DNA of 64,000 bases from Sulfuricurvum kujiense DSM 16994 (GTDB lineage: Bacteria > Campylobacterota > Campylobacteria > Campylobacterales > Sulfurimonadaceae), in NCBI RefSeq assembly GCF_000183725.1, contig NC_014762.1:2232001-2296000 (forward strand), written 5' to 3'. How positions within the stretch are numbered: position 1 is the stretch's first letter; each line of letters starts with the position of its first letter. The position numbers were made by a program, and so were the translations under genes. This document shows, one piece after another, positions 36,474 through 44,711 of this stretch. The notes below the pieces were generated by a model, which saw only the letters and a program-made list of their open reading frames with translations, was not told where the DNA came from and did not search any database.

Positions 36474-36569
36474 ATGGAAATTGAAAGCGGAACCGTTGTT
36501 ATCGCACTGATAAGTACCCTTCTCATTGCATTGAGCTTTTGGGTTATTCATAAAATAACCCACCTGTAA
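36474..36569 (+). CDS. 31-residue single-helix membrane protein at the end of the pilus operon
   Basis: Short ORF starting 3 bases after the mshG stop: MEIESGTVVIALISTLL then IALSFWVIHKITHL. A charged N-terminus is followed by one helix (about 7-25) and a basic/His end. The upstream context has GGCGGG at a suitable distance. Position and hydrophobic pattern support a real small protein; no family is recognised. Its 3' end forms a perfect hairpin (next entry). Confidence 0.5.
   Translation: MEIESGTVVIALISTLLIALSFWVIHKITHL
36540..36562. terminator. hairpin between the pilus operon and murG
   Basis: Perfect 9-bp stem TGGGTTATT / AATAACCCA with a 5-base loop, overlapping the end of the 31-residue ORF and lying between convergent genes. 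No U-run on either side, so a factor-assisted or partial terminator is possible. Confidence 0.4.
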
Positions 36570-36578
36570 TTACTCGGA

Positions 36579-37595
36579 TCAGATATCTTTTTCAATCTTT
36601 TCGATGATATGCGCCGCACCGTTGGATGCGATCAATTTTCCTAACGCTTCGCTTTTCGCCCTGATATCGCTTTGAATCGCTTCTTGAAGTTTGAGGATTA
36701 TTCCCTCGCTTTGGCGTTCGCACCATCCGGCATTATGATCGATAATGTAACGGGCATTGTGGTATTGATGATCGGCTGCCGCATACGGAAACGGGATAAA
36801 AAATGCGGGGATTTTTGCCGCACACAGTTCCCACAACGTACTTGCACCCGAACGGCTCACCGCAAAATCACTCCGTTCACACAGCTCGGCGATCTGCGTC
36901 GTAAAGCCGTACACTTCAGCCTCAATCCCGAACTCATGATACGCCGCGCGTACCCGATCTTCCTCTTTTAATCCGCACTGATGGATAATGTGTATCCCTT
37001 TATCATGAAGCCAAGGGGCGATTTCAAGCGCCAAATCGTTGATAAATTTAGCCCCCTGCGATCCCCCTAAGAAAATGACGGTTTTAACCTCGCTTCGGAT
37101 GCGGGCATTCTCGAAATAACGAGGATTGACGGGGTAATCGCAATGATTGTCCCCCTCTTCGTAAGAGCTGAAAAACGCTCTTGCGTACGGGCGGAGGAGC
37201 CGATTCAACTTTCCCGTCACCGCGTTTTGTTCATGGATATACAAAGGGGTCCCCGAGACCACCGCCGCCATTGACGCCGGTGCGGCTGAAAACCCTCCGA
37301 CGCTTACCACAGCATCGGCATGAAAAGAGCGGATCAGCGAACGTGATTTTAGAAGGGCTTTAAACACTTTCCAAAGCGCTGCGAGCTTTCCGAACCCCGA
37401 TTTATTAACGACACCCGTCGTCTCCAAAAAATGAACTTCGTCAAATAGAGTACTATTGGCAAACCATTGACGGTCCTGCCCCGACGTTGAACCGATAAAC
37501 ATCACAGTATGACCGCGTGAGCGTGCCGTCTCCGCCAAGGAGAGGGCAATAACCAAATGTCCTCCGGTACCGCCGCCGGTAAATATAAGATTCAT
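36579..37595 (-). CDS. murG: UDP-GlcNAc:MurNAc-pentapeptide GlcNAc transferase
   Basis: 338 residues, slightly short but complete MurG. N-terminal GGTGGHLVIALSLAE (G loop 1), VVSVGGFSAAPASMAA (G loop 2), HEQNAVTGKLNRLL, VIFLGGSQGAKFINDL (G loop 3) and SRSGASTLWELCAA with the UDP-GlcNAc-binding Glu. Converts lipid I to lipid II at the inner face of the membrane. Overlaps the ftsW stop by 4 bases. Confidence 0.95.
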   Translation of the reverse strand: MNLIFTGGGTGGHLVIALSLAETARSRGHTVMFIGSTSGQDRQWFANSTLFDEVHFLETTGVVNKSGFGKLAALWKVFKALLKSRSLIRSFHADAVVSVGGFSAAPASMAAVVSGTPLYIHEQNAVTGKLNRLLRPYARAFFSSYEEGDNHCDYPVNPRYFENARIRSEVKTVIFLGGSQGAKFINDLALEIAPWLHDKGIHIIHQCGLKEEDRVRAAYHEFGIEAEVYGFTTQIAELCERSDFAVSRSGASTLWELCAAKIPAFFIPFPYAAADHQYHNARYIIDHNAGWCERQSEGIILKLQEAIQSDIRAKSEALGKLIASNGAAHIIEKIEKDI

Positions 37596-38881
37596 CTTTG
37601 ACTCTCCTCCAATGACGTATGGCTGTGATTTGATCTTGTCATCTCTGCGCTTTCATGATAAGGAACAGAGCCTTGCGCAGTGTAATGTCCCTGTTTAGGG
37701 ACATGTTTTTTAGGATCGATTTTATGATGAATTTTTTTGGAGACCATCAAAACCATACCGATCCCGACGGATGACGCCATCATCGCCGAACCTCCGTAAC
37801 TCAAAAACGGAACGGATATCCCTTTAATCGGCGTCAATCCGCTGATTCCGTATGCATTGATGATAAAGGCAAAGGTGATCAGCAAACCTACTCCCAAGCT
37901 AAAAAGATAGGCCGTATCGTTATGGGAACGGTTGGCTATTTTAAAAAGGCGCTGAAGCAGCAGTATAAAAATCACCGTCACGATAAAAACACCGAGAAAA
38001 CCGAACTCTTCGGCAATCCCCGCTAGGACAAAGTCGGTATGCACTTCACTCAAAAACCCCAGTTTAAAGGTTCCGCCCCCCAATCCCGTACCGAAAAGAC
38101 CGCCGTTATGGATCGCATTAAGCGAATGGCCGATCTGATACGCCTCTTCGGCATTATCAATCCGCAAATGTCTGGCAATCGATTCGGGGAAAAAAGCAAG
38201 AATAGTATTTTGAGCCGATGCCCACCACGATAAAATACGGTTAATCCGGTGTTCAGAGGTGACGATCAGAAAAATAAACGATGCCAAAGCACCCAAAATA
38301 AGTGTCATAAAAAAGCGAAAACTGCTCCCGGCAAAAAAGAGCATAAAAGCCAACGTCAGAGCCAAAACGATAACCTGCCCCAAATCGTTTTGCAAAAATG
38401 CAATCAAAAACATGACCAGTAGAAAGATAGCCGCATATGGGGCTACCCGTTTAAACTCTTCCATAATTCCCATGTTCGCATGGTGACCGAGTTTACGCGA
38501 AAAACTCCACGCCAAAAAGTAAACAAATCCGACTTTAAAAAACTCTACCGGAGCCAGCGAGAAACCGAAGAGTCTGATCCACCGTTTGGCCCCTCCTACT
38601 TCGCTCACCAAAGATGCGGGAAGAAACGGCATGACCAGCATCAAAACAACCCCTCCGAAAAATAAAGAGAGCCCTAATCGGTGGAGCCAAACGTCGGGAT
38701 CGAGCTGGGCAAGCATCCACATGATGAGAATAGAAATCATCGCAACGATCAGTTCACGCATGACGAAATGGAAGCTGTTGTATTCAAATAACACGACGGT
38801 ATAGGCCGTCAGTGTGTATGAACAAATGACCCCTATCGTAATCAGTGCGGTTGTCAAAAGAAATAATTTTTTATCCGGCAT
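37592..38881 (-). CDS. ftsW: FtsW/RodA/SpoVE family lipid II polymerase
   Basis: 429 residues with ten predicted helices. SEDS-family marks: GGAKRWIRLFGFSLAPVEFFK, FLQNDLGQVIVL, YQIGHSLNAIHNGGLFGTGLG and GLTPIKGISVPFLSYGGSAM. The catalytic-type Asp lies in the large periplasmic loop region (EVHTDFVLAGIAEEFG). Position next to murG indicates FtsW rather than RodA. Septal peptidoglycan polymerase, working with FtsI, whose gene lies 1.5 kb away on the opposite strand. The C-terminus has a hydrophilic tail of about 50 residues. Confidence 0.9.
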   Translation of the reverse strand: MPDKKLFLLTTALITIGVICSYTLTAYTVVLFEYNSFHFVMRELIVAMISILIMWMLAQLDPDVWLHRLGLSLFFGGVVLMLVMPFLPASLVSEVGGAKRWIRLFGFSLAPVEFFKVGFVYFLAWSFSRKLGHHANMGIMEEFKRVAPYAAIFLLVMFLIAFLQNDLGQVIVLALTLAFMLFFAGSSFRFFMTLILGALASFIFLIVTSEHRINRILSWWASAQNTILAFFPESIARHLRIDNAEEAYQIGHSLNAIHNGGLFGTGLGGGTFKLGFLSEVHTDFVLAGIAEEFGFLGVFIVTVIFILLLQRLFKIANRSHNDTAYLFSLGVGLLITFAFIINAYGISGLTPIKGISVPFLSYGGSAMMASSVGIGMVLMVSKKIHHKIDPKKHVPKQGHYTAQGSVPYHESAEMTRSNHSHTSLEESQR

Positions 38882-38936
38882 ACTACTTACTTAATGTTAA
38901 AACGCTATTGCAAAACTTTTTCCGCAACAGCTAAAA

Positions 38937-39010
38937 CCGGCCGCAATGATACAGGCACCATACCTGAAAGCCGGCGAACGACAGACAAACCGTTGTCTCT
39001 TGCGAGACAG
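38937..39010 (+). other. structured segment between ftsW and flgB (possible ncRNA or leader)
   Basis: Within the 256-base divergent gap. CCGGC (38937-38941) pairs with GCCGG (38970-38974), enclosing CAGG/CCTG (38952-38955 with 38963-38966). Next, AGACAA (38983-38988) can pair with TTGTCT (38993-38998), while TGTCTC (38994-38999) can instead pair with GAGACA (39004-39009). These last two are mutually exclusive, as in an attenuator or riboswitch. I recognise no known riboswitch class. Confidence 0.4.
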
Positions 39011-39029
39011 AAAATTTAAATTCTTACTG

Positions 39030-39035
39030 TATAAT
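39030..39035 (+). promoter_or_regulatory. possible sigma-70 -10 element upstream of flgB
   Basis: TATAAT in ACTGTATAATTC, about 100 bases ahead of flgB. No clear -35 box. It may serve flgB at a basal level or a short RNA. Confidence 0.35.
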
Positions 39036-39082
39036 TCTTAGAAGTATATCGTTCTTTCCAAAAGAGTTCGATAAAAGCAAAT

Positions 39083-39098
39083 TGGTATATTTTTTGCT
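39083..39098 (+). promoter_or_regulatory. sigma-54 promoter of the flgB operon
   Basis: TTGGTAT then TTTTGCT: GG at 39084-39085 and GC at 39096-39097 are 12 bases apart, the required -24/-12 spacing. The flgB-type rod genes are known RpoN targets in Campylobacter and Helicobacter. flgB starts 40 bases downstream. Confidence 0.65.
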
Positions 39099-39137
39099 TT
39101 AGTGTTTCCAATACACTTGAATGAAAGGGGAATAGGC

Positions 39138-39566
39138 ATGGGAATAAAGGTTTCACGCGCACATGATTTGATGCAAAACGCTATGGATTACCGTGCGGCG
39201 CGCCAGGATATGATATCCGGAAACATCGCCAATGCCGATACCCCTTTCTATCGTCCCCGTGACATCAGTTTCGAAGATACACTGGCGCAAAAGAGTGCCC
39301 AAATCTTCGGCGATAAATCGCAAACGCTTAAAATGGCCCACACCAACGGTGCCCACCTCGACGGAATCGATGCGGCTTCTTCAGCCCCGACCATGTTTTT
39401 TAGAGACGGGCATATGGCACGCAATGACGGAAACAGTGTCGATTTGGATGTAGAATCGACCGAAATGGCAAAAAACTCTACGATGTTTAATGCCCTCACC
39501 GCAGCACTTAAAAAAGATTCCGCTTTGTTCAAAAGCGTCATAGACGCTTCGAGCAAAACGTCGTAA
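39138..39566 (+). CDS. flgB: flagellar proximal rod protein FlgB
   Basis: 142 residues from the ATG at 39138, with AAAGGGG seven bases upstream; a longer reading to 39102 begins before the ribosome site. The rod-protein signature ISGNIANADTPFYRPRDISFED lies near residue 28 and the amphipathic C-terminal helix is SVDLDVESTEMAKNSTMFN. Builds the proximal rod of the flagellum in the periplasm. First gene of the flgB-flgC-fliE-ftsI unit and preceded by a sigma-54 promoter. Confidence 0.95.
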   Translation: MGIKVSRAHDLMQNAMDYRAARQDMISGNIANADTPFYRPRDISFEDTLAQKSAQIFGDKSQTLKMAHTNGAHLDGIDAASSAPTMFFRDGHMARNDGNSVDLDVESTEMAKNSTMFNALTAALKKDSALFKSVIDASSKTS

Positions 39567-39576
39567 GGATTAAACA

Positions 39577-40071
39577 ATGGCATTCTTAAACAGCTTTGAT
39601 ATCAGCGGTTACGGGCTCTCCGCACAACGTGTCCGTGTCAACACCATCAGTGCCAACATTGCCAATGCCCAGACGACCCGAACCAATGAGGGCGGCCCTT
39701 ACCGTCGTCAAGAAGTCATTTTTAAAGCGATTGATTTTAATAAAGTGTATAATAAAGCATTGGAAAACGAAACGTCCGCCCTGGAGTACAGTGACCCCTT
39801 AAAAGAGGGATTGGCTGGGCTCAAACCGAATCCGGCCATCATGAGCGTTGTCGTTGACAAAATCAGCCGTGATGACAAGGCGCCGAAGATGAAATTTGAC
39901 CCTTCGCACCCCGATGCGGATGCAAACGGATACGTTGCCTATCCGAATATTAATCCTGTCGTCGAAATGGCCGATTTAGTCGAAGCAACACGTTCGTATC
40001 AAGCAAACGTTGCCGCATTCGAAAGTGCCAAAAATATGGCCGGTAGTGCAATCAGCATTTTGCAGAACTAA
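39577..40071 (+). CDS. flgC: flagellar proximal rod protein FlgC
   Basis: 164 residues. N-terminal rod motif SAQRVRVNTISANIANAQTT, internal YPNINPVVEMADLVEATRSYQANVAAFESAKNM at the C-terminus, typical of FlgC. Eleven bases after flgB with an AAGGA site. Forms the proximal rod with FlgB and FlgF and is exported by the flagellar type III system. Confidence 0.95.
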   Translation: MAFLNSFDISGYGLSAQRVRVNTISANIANAQTTRTNEGGPYRRQEVIFKAIDFNKVYNKALENETSALEYSDPLKEGLAGLKPNPAIMSVVVDKISRDDKAPKMKFDPSHPDADANGYVAYPNINPVVEMADLVEATRSYQANVAAFESAKNMAGSAISILQN

Positions 40072-40087
40072 GTAAGGACAAAGAATT

Positions 40088-40390
40088 ATGACTAACATTC
40101 ACTCGCTTAAATCGCTTTCAACCGCCGATTTACTGGCTAACAAAAGCGGTAATGCGGTCGAAGGCAGCAGCACCGATTTTGCGCAAGAGCTCAAAAACGC
40201 CCTCGGCAATGTCAACCAAATGCAAGTTGACGGCGAGAAAGCGATGAGCGATATCGCAACCGGAAGCGTCAAAGACCTTCACCAAGCGGCTATTGCGATC
40301 GATAAAGCCGAAATCAGTATGAAATTAATGCTCGAAGTACGAAACAAGGCGCTTAACGCCTATAAAGAAATTACCCGAACGCAAATGTGA
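40088..40390 (+). CDS. fliE: flagellar hook-basal body protein FliE
   Basis: 100 residues. C-terminal FliE motif visible: DLHQAAIAIDKAEISMKLM then EVRNKALNAYKEITRTQM. Connects the MS ring to the rod and is the first exported rod component. Third gene of the flagellar unit, preceded by AAGGACA. Confidence 0.93.
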   Translation: MTNIHSLKSLSTADLLANKSGNAVEGSSTDFAQELKNALGNVNQMQVDGEKAMSDIATGSVKDLHQAAIAIDKAEISMKLMLEVRNKALNAYKEITRTQM

Positions 40391-40404
40391 TTTAATCTTC
40401 TCAG

Positions 40405-42207
40405 ATGCGCCATTCCAATAAATCTAAAAAGATACTTGCCCTTTTTCTCCTCCTGATGTTCGGTTTCGTCATCTTTTTGGCGGTCATGCTCTACACCGCC
40501 TTGCACAAACGGGACATCCCCTCTATCTATTCCGAAGATACCGCCAAAGCACAGCGGGGCTCCATCATTAGCGCTGACGGATTTCATATCGCCACGACCC
40601 AAAAATTGTATAAAGCGGTCGTCAATACCCGCAATATCGATCCGGGTAAAGAGGAGCTGTTCGTTCAGCTTTTCAGCATCTACAGCGGCATGGATCCCAA
40701 AGAGATCAAAGAGCGCCTCCATACCCGAAAAGGATCCGTTACCCTAAGCTACCATATCAGCCCCAAAGAGGCGATGTACCTAAAAACCCTTGCATTCGAA
40801 CTTCGCCGTCTCGGCGTCTTTATCGAGTATGAAACCCCAAACGGAGACCGTATTTTGCAGGGGCTGAACATTTTAGAGAGCGGTGAAGCACGGCAATACC
40901 CCTACGGCAATCTCCTTACTCCCCTTTTAGGCTATCCGCGCAAAATCGAAGAGGACGGATATACCCGGGTCTACGGGATCAAAGGGCTGGAGAAGTTTTT
41001 TGACGAGGAACTTAATCCTCAGCAAAATAAAACCCAAAAAGCACTCCGCGATGTCAACGGCTATCTGATTTTGAATAAACAAAGTGACGTCAAGCGCCAG
41101 ATTAACGGCTTGACCGTGAAACTTAATATTCCGATTTTGCTTCAATCCAGAGTGGAAATCATTACCGACCAGATCAAACAAAAGCTTCAGGCCGATGAGA
41201 TCATCGCTACCGTCATGGAGTCCAAAACAGGGAAAATTATCGCGTTGGCAAGTTCGAACCGTTTTGATCCAAACCACATTCGGGTCCAAGACTACCCATC
41301 ACTCAATGCCAATGTTATCGAATACAGCTATGAGCCGGGATCCGTTATCAAACCGATTATTTTCTCCCTAATGCTCGATCGCGGTCTAATCAACCCTTAC
41401 GATATGGTCAACGGGCATAACGGACGTTTTACGATGGGTACGAAAACGATTGTTGACGAACATGCGTTTAGTATGCTCAGTGCCGAAGACGTTCTGGTTT
41501 ATTCGTCGAATATCGGGATTGCCCAATTGGCGCAAAAGCTTAACGGTGTTGAATTTACCGAAGGTCTGAAACGGTTCGGATTTACCCATTTCAGCGGCAT
41601 TGACCTGCCGTATGAAAAGCGGGGATCCGTCCCCTCTTCCGCACAACTCAATAATTATCTGTACAAAGCGATTACCGCGTACGGCTACGGGATGCGTGCC
41701 AATCCCATGCAGTTGGTAAAAGCATTCAATGTGTTTAATAACGGAGGAAAACTCATCAACCCGATGGTTGTCGAAGCCCTTTATGACGATAACGGCCGAA
41801 TTATTCCGATGCAGATACAGGCTCCTACTCAGGTTATCGCGCCTGCCACTGCCGAGAGGATGAAGCAGATTCTCATCAAAACGGTCAATGTCGGAACGGG
41901 AACGATCGCTAAAACGCCGGGCTTGGAAGTGGGAGGAAAAACGGGAACGGCGCATATCGCCAAAAACGGAGCTTACGTCAACAGCTACCACACCTCGTTT
42001 ATCGGATTTGCCAATGATTCAAAACATAACTATACGATCGGCATCACCGTTATTGAGCCGCGTACCGTCTATTTTGCGTCCATTACCGCCGTACCCGTTT
42101 TTAAAGCGATCGTTGATTTGATGGTAGAGGAGAAATATCTTACTCCCGACCCGGCGGCTGCAGCGGCGGCGTCAGAACCCTCAAATGCGGAGTCTACACA
42201 CCTTTAA
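40405..42207 (+). CDS. ftsI: penicillin-binding protein, FtsI-type transpeptidase
   Basis: 600 residues. Cytoplasmic basic start and membrane anchor (about 11-31, LALFLLLMFGFVIFLAVML), pedestal domain with RGSIISADG, then the transpeptidase: SxxK in PGSVIKPI (about Ser313), SxN in YSSNIGIAQ (about 367) and KTG in GGKTGTAH (about 511). A low-complexity Ala-rich tail ends the protein. In Campylobacter the same gene (pbpB) follows flgB-flgC-fliE. Likely the septal transpeptidase that works with FtsW. Its 3' end overlaps the convergent lipoprotein gene by 14 bases. Confidence 0.9.
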   Translation: MRHSNKSKKILALFLLLMFGFVIFLAVMLYTALHKRDIPSIYSEDTAKAQRGSIISADGFHIATTQKLYKAVVNTRNIDPGKEELFVQLFSIYSGMDPKEIKERLHTRKGSVTLSYHISPKEAMYLKTLAFELRRLGVFIEYETPNGDRILQGLNILESGEARQYPYGNLLTPLLGYPRKIEEDGYTRVYGIKGLEKFFDEELNPQQNKTQKALRDVNGYLILNKQSDVKRQINGLTVKLNIPILLQSRVEIITDQIKQKLQADEIIATVMESKTGKIIALASSNRFDPNHIRVQDYPSLNANVIEYSYEPGSVIKPIIFSLMLDRGLINPYDMVNGHNGRFTMGTKTIVDEHAFSMLSAEDVLVYSSNIGIAQLAQKLNGVEFTEGLKRFGFTHFSGIDLPYEKRGSVPSSAQLNNYLYKAITAYGYGMRANPMQLVKAFNVFNNGGKLINPMVVEALYDDNGRIIPMQIQAPTQVIAPATAERMKQILIKTVNVGTGTIAKTPGLEVGGKTGTAHIAKNGAYVNSYHTSFIGFANDSKHNYTIGITVIEPRTVYFASITAVPVFKAIVDLMVEEKYLTPDPAAAAAASEPSNAESTHL

Positions 42208-42718
42208 GGGCTTTTTGAACGATTGAGGTGACCTCTTTTTCAAATGAGTGGTGTTTTTCGATCCCCCATACTTCGATAACCGCTTCCCCTTTGACAAATA
42301 ATTTTCGTTTCGACTGTAAAATGGCCAAAATACGGTTATCGGTTAGCCGTTTGGGATCAATGCGAAATTCCAAAGGGAGCGTTTTTTGAGCTCCTGAGGG
42401 GACCAAAATCGATTTGGAAACTCCCGTATTCGCCTCCCCTTTCGCAATAACCTCTTTTTCATCTTCCAGAGTATAGGTCAGACTTACGATCTTGATATCA
42501 CTGTGCCATTTGTTGAGGAGTTTTAAATCGCTTCCGAGCCGAATTTCACCCTGTTTTGTCGGAATTCCCAAGAGTGAAAGAACCCCGAGTATCATTTCCG
42601 TTTGGGAATTTTCCCAGCGTATATTTCCCTGAGGCTCGATCAAAATATCTTTCCCGATCTTCGGTGCACACCCGCCGATTAACAGTGCGGCTAACGCCAA
42701 CGGAAAAAAATGTTTCAT
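42194..42718 (-). CDS. LEA14-like lipoprotein
   Basis: 174 residues with a lipoprotein signal (FFPLALAALLIGGC, lipobox IGGC). The mature part is a single beta-sandwich with LGSDLKLLNKWHSDIKIVSL, VSKSILVPSGAQKTLPLEF, the pattern of LEA type 2/WHy domains. Function of such envelope lipoproteins is unknown. It lies 1 base after panC on the same strand and converges with ftsI, overlapping its last codons. Confidence 0.72.
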   Translation of the reverse strand: MKHFFPLALAALLIGGCAPKIGKDILIEPQGNIRWENSQTEMILGVLSLLGIPTKQGEIRLGSDLKLLNKWHSDIKIVSLTYTLEDEKEVIAKGEANTGVSKSILVPSGAQKTLPLEFRIDPKRLTDNRILAILQSKRKLFVKGEAVIEVWGIEKHHSFEKEVTSIVQKALKGV

Positions 42719-42719
42719 T

Positions 42720-43541
42720 TTACATCCATACGTTATCGATTAAGCGTGTCGTTCCCACCCTTGCCGCAACCAGTATGATCGTATTTCCGAGCACGACTTT
42801 CTCAATCGATTCAAACGCCCTGTTGACGATCGCAACGTACTCGACGTCCAGCGGGCTGAGAATGCTTTCCATATTCGTTTTGATATCGCTACTGCTCAGA
42901 TTGCCCTGCATTACCATCTTCGTCGCACTTTTAAGTGCGGCAGAGAGTTTCAACGCCTCTTGCCGTTCGCTTGGGCTCAAATAAACATTACGGGATGAGA
43001 GTGCCAGTCCGTCTGATTCTCGTACCGTCTCCATCGGAACGATCTCAACATCCATAAAAAAATTATTGACCATCTGGATGATCATGGCAAGCTGCTGCGC
43101 ATCTTTCTTCCCGAAATAAGCCCGTGTCGGACGGACGATATTAAACAGTTTCATAACCACCGTCAGTACCCCGTCAAAATGCCCCGGGCGTGAAGCACCC
43201 TCAAGAATAAATCCTCTCACATCGGGAGCCGTGATCCGCACCTCATCATCACCGTACATAGCATTCACATCGGGATAAAAAAGGATATCGATGCCGCTGA
43301 GTGAGCAGATTTTAAAATCGGCCTCTTCGCGGCGGGGATATTTGCTCAAATCCTCACCCGGCAAAAATTGGGTCGGATTCACGAAGATCGAGACAACCAC
43401 CGTATCGTTGCCCTTTCGTGCCGCATCGATAAGGGTGCGATGACCGATATGAAGCGCCCCCATCGTCGGAACAAATCCGACCGATCCGGTTTTAGTCTCA
43501 AGTGCATCTTTAAGTTCTTGCGCGGAACGTGCGATAATCAT
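42720..43541 (-). CDS. panC: pantoate--beta-alanine ligase
   Basis: 273 residues. PanC marks: [19 protein letters not shown] (HIGH), [24 protein letters not shown] (KxDxxQ) and [15 protein letters not shown] with the KMSKS-equivalent SSRN. Joins pantoate and beta-alanine in CoA synthesis. The start at 43541 lies next to divergent prfB. Confidence 0.96.
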   Translation of the reverse strand: MIIARSAQELKDALETKTGSVGFVPTMGALHIGHRTLIDAARKGNDTVVVSIFVNPTQFLPGEDLSKYPRREEADFKICSLSGIDILFYPDVNAMYGDDEVRITAPDVRGFILEGASRPGHFDGVLTVVMKLFNIVRPTRAYFGKKDAQQLAMIIQMVNNFFMDVEIVPMETVRESDGLALSSRNVYLSPSERQEALKLSAALKSATKMVMQGNLSSSDIKTNMESILSPLDVEYVAIVNRAFESIEKVVLGNTIILVAARVGTTRLIDNVWM

Positions 43542-43573
43542 CGTTTTAAGCCTCTATAGAATATAATTGGCAT

Positions 43574-43579
43574 TATAAT
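43574..43579 (+). promoter_or_regulatory. -10 element of the prfB promoter
   Basis: TATAAT in GCATTATAATATATT; a second TATAAT lies at 43562-43567. The 5' leader would be short, about 16 bases, with AGAAGG before the ATG at 43602. Confidence 0.5.
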
Positions 43580-43601
43580 ATATTAGAAGGTATTCCAACT
43601 T

Positions 43602-44711
43602 ATGGATCATTACGAATATACTGAATTACTAAAAACACTTACAACGAAAATGCAAAACGTCACCGGTGTTGTCCGCCCGCAAGAGATTAGCGCACGTTTG
43701 AGCGAAATCGAAGCACTGGAAAATTCAGACGGATTTTGGAACGATGCGGCTGCCGCAGGGGTTATCCAAAAAGAGAAAACCCAGCTGGAGCGCCGTTTGG
43801 CAAAATACTCCAAAACATTCAATACCCTAGGCGATGCCGTCGATTTGTATGAAATGGCGAAGGAAGAAGGGGATGAGGAAACCATCGAGTCTCTTTTCGC
43901 CGACGCAGGATCGTTGGAAAACAACGTAAAATCAATGGAAGTTGAAGTCCTCCTTTCCGGCGAGCACGACAGCCATAACGCCATCGTCACTATCCATCCG
44001 GGTGCGGGTGGAACCGAGTCTCAGGACTGGGCTTCGATGCTGCTTCGAATGTACACCCGATGGGCGGAGCGGCATGATTTTACCGTCGAGATGCTCGACT
44101 ATCAAGCCGGGGAAGAGGCGGGGATCAAAGATGCAGCGCTCCTCATTAAAGGGGTCAATGTCTACGGTTATCTGAAAAACGAAAACGGCATCCATCGCCT
44201 TGTCCGTATCAGCCCGTACGACTCTGCGGCCAAACGCCATACCAGTTTCACCTCGGTCATGGTCTCTCCTGAACTCGACGATGATATCGATATCGATATC
44301 GAAGACCGCGATATCCGTATCGATACCTACCGCGCATCAGGCGCGGGAGGGCAGCACGTCAACAAAACCGAATCGGCGATCCGTATCACCCATATCCCTA
44401 CGGGAATTGTTGTTCAGTGTCAAAATGACCGAAGTCAGCACAAAAACAAAGCGACCGCGTTTAAAATGCTCAAATCCCGTCTTTATGAACTCGAAATGGA
44501 GAAAAAACAGGCAGCCGTCGACGGTATCGAAAAAAGCGAAAACGGCTGGGGACACCAGATCCGATCTTATGTTTTGGCTCCGTATCAACAAGTCAAAGAT
44601 ACCCGTTCGGGGATCCCTTATTCCAACATCAGCAACATCCTCGATGGCGACATTGATGAAATGATCGAAGGTGTTCTCATCGCCCTCAGCCGCAAAGATG
44701 ACGACGAATAA
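43602..44711 (+). CDS. prfB: peptide chain release factor 2
   Basis: 369 residues in one frame; there is no in-frame TGA near codon 26, so no programmed frameshift as in E. coli. Helical N-terminal domain, then the GGQ loop ([15 protein letters not shown]) and [12 protein letters not shown]. The stop-codon recognition tripeptide, SPF in standard RF2, reads SPY here ([13 protein letters not shown]). Length and [19 protein letters not shown] fit RF2. Ends inside the start of bpt. Confidence 0.95.
   Translation: MDHYEYTELLKTLTTKMQNVTGVVRPQEISARLSEIEALENSDGFWNDAAAAGVIQKEKTQLERRLAKYSKTFNTLGDAVDLYEMAKEEGDEETIESLFADAGSLENNVKSMEVEVLLSGEHDSHNAIVTIHPGAGGTESQDWASMLLRMYTRWAERHDFTVEMLDYQAGEEAGIKDAALLIKGVNVYGYLKNENGIHRLVRISPYDSAAKRHTSFTSVMVSPELDDDIDIDIEDRDIRIDTYRASGAGGQHVNKTESAIRITHIPTGIVVQCQNDRSQHKNKATAFKMLKSRLYELEMEKKQAAVDGIEKSENGWGHQIRSYVLAPYQQVKDTRSGIPYSNISNILDGDIDEMIEGVLIALSRKDDDE

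Noticed and set aside
38937-39010. Known c-di-GMP, SAM, TPP or preQ1 riboswitch
   Set aside because: None of the conserved cores I know of is present; recorded only as an unclassified structure.
43602-43700. Programmed frameshift in prfB
   Set aside because: The gene is open in one frame throughout and has no in-frame TGA with an internal Shine-Dalgarno site.
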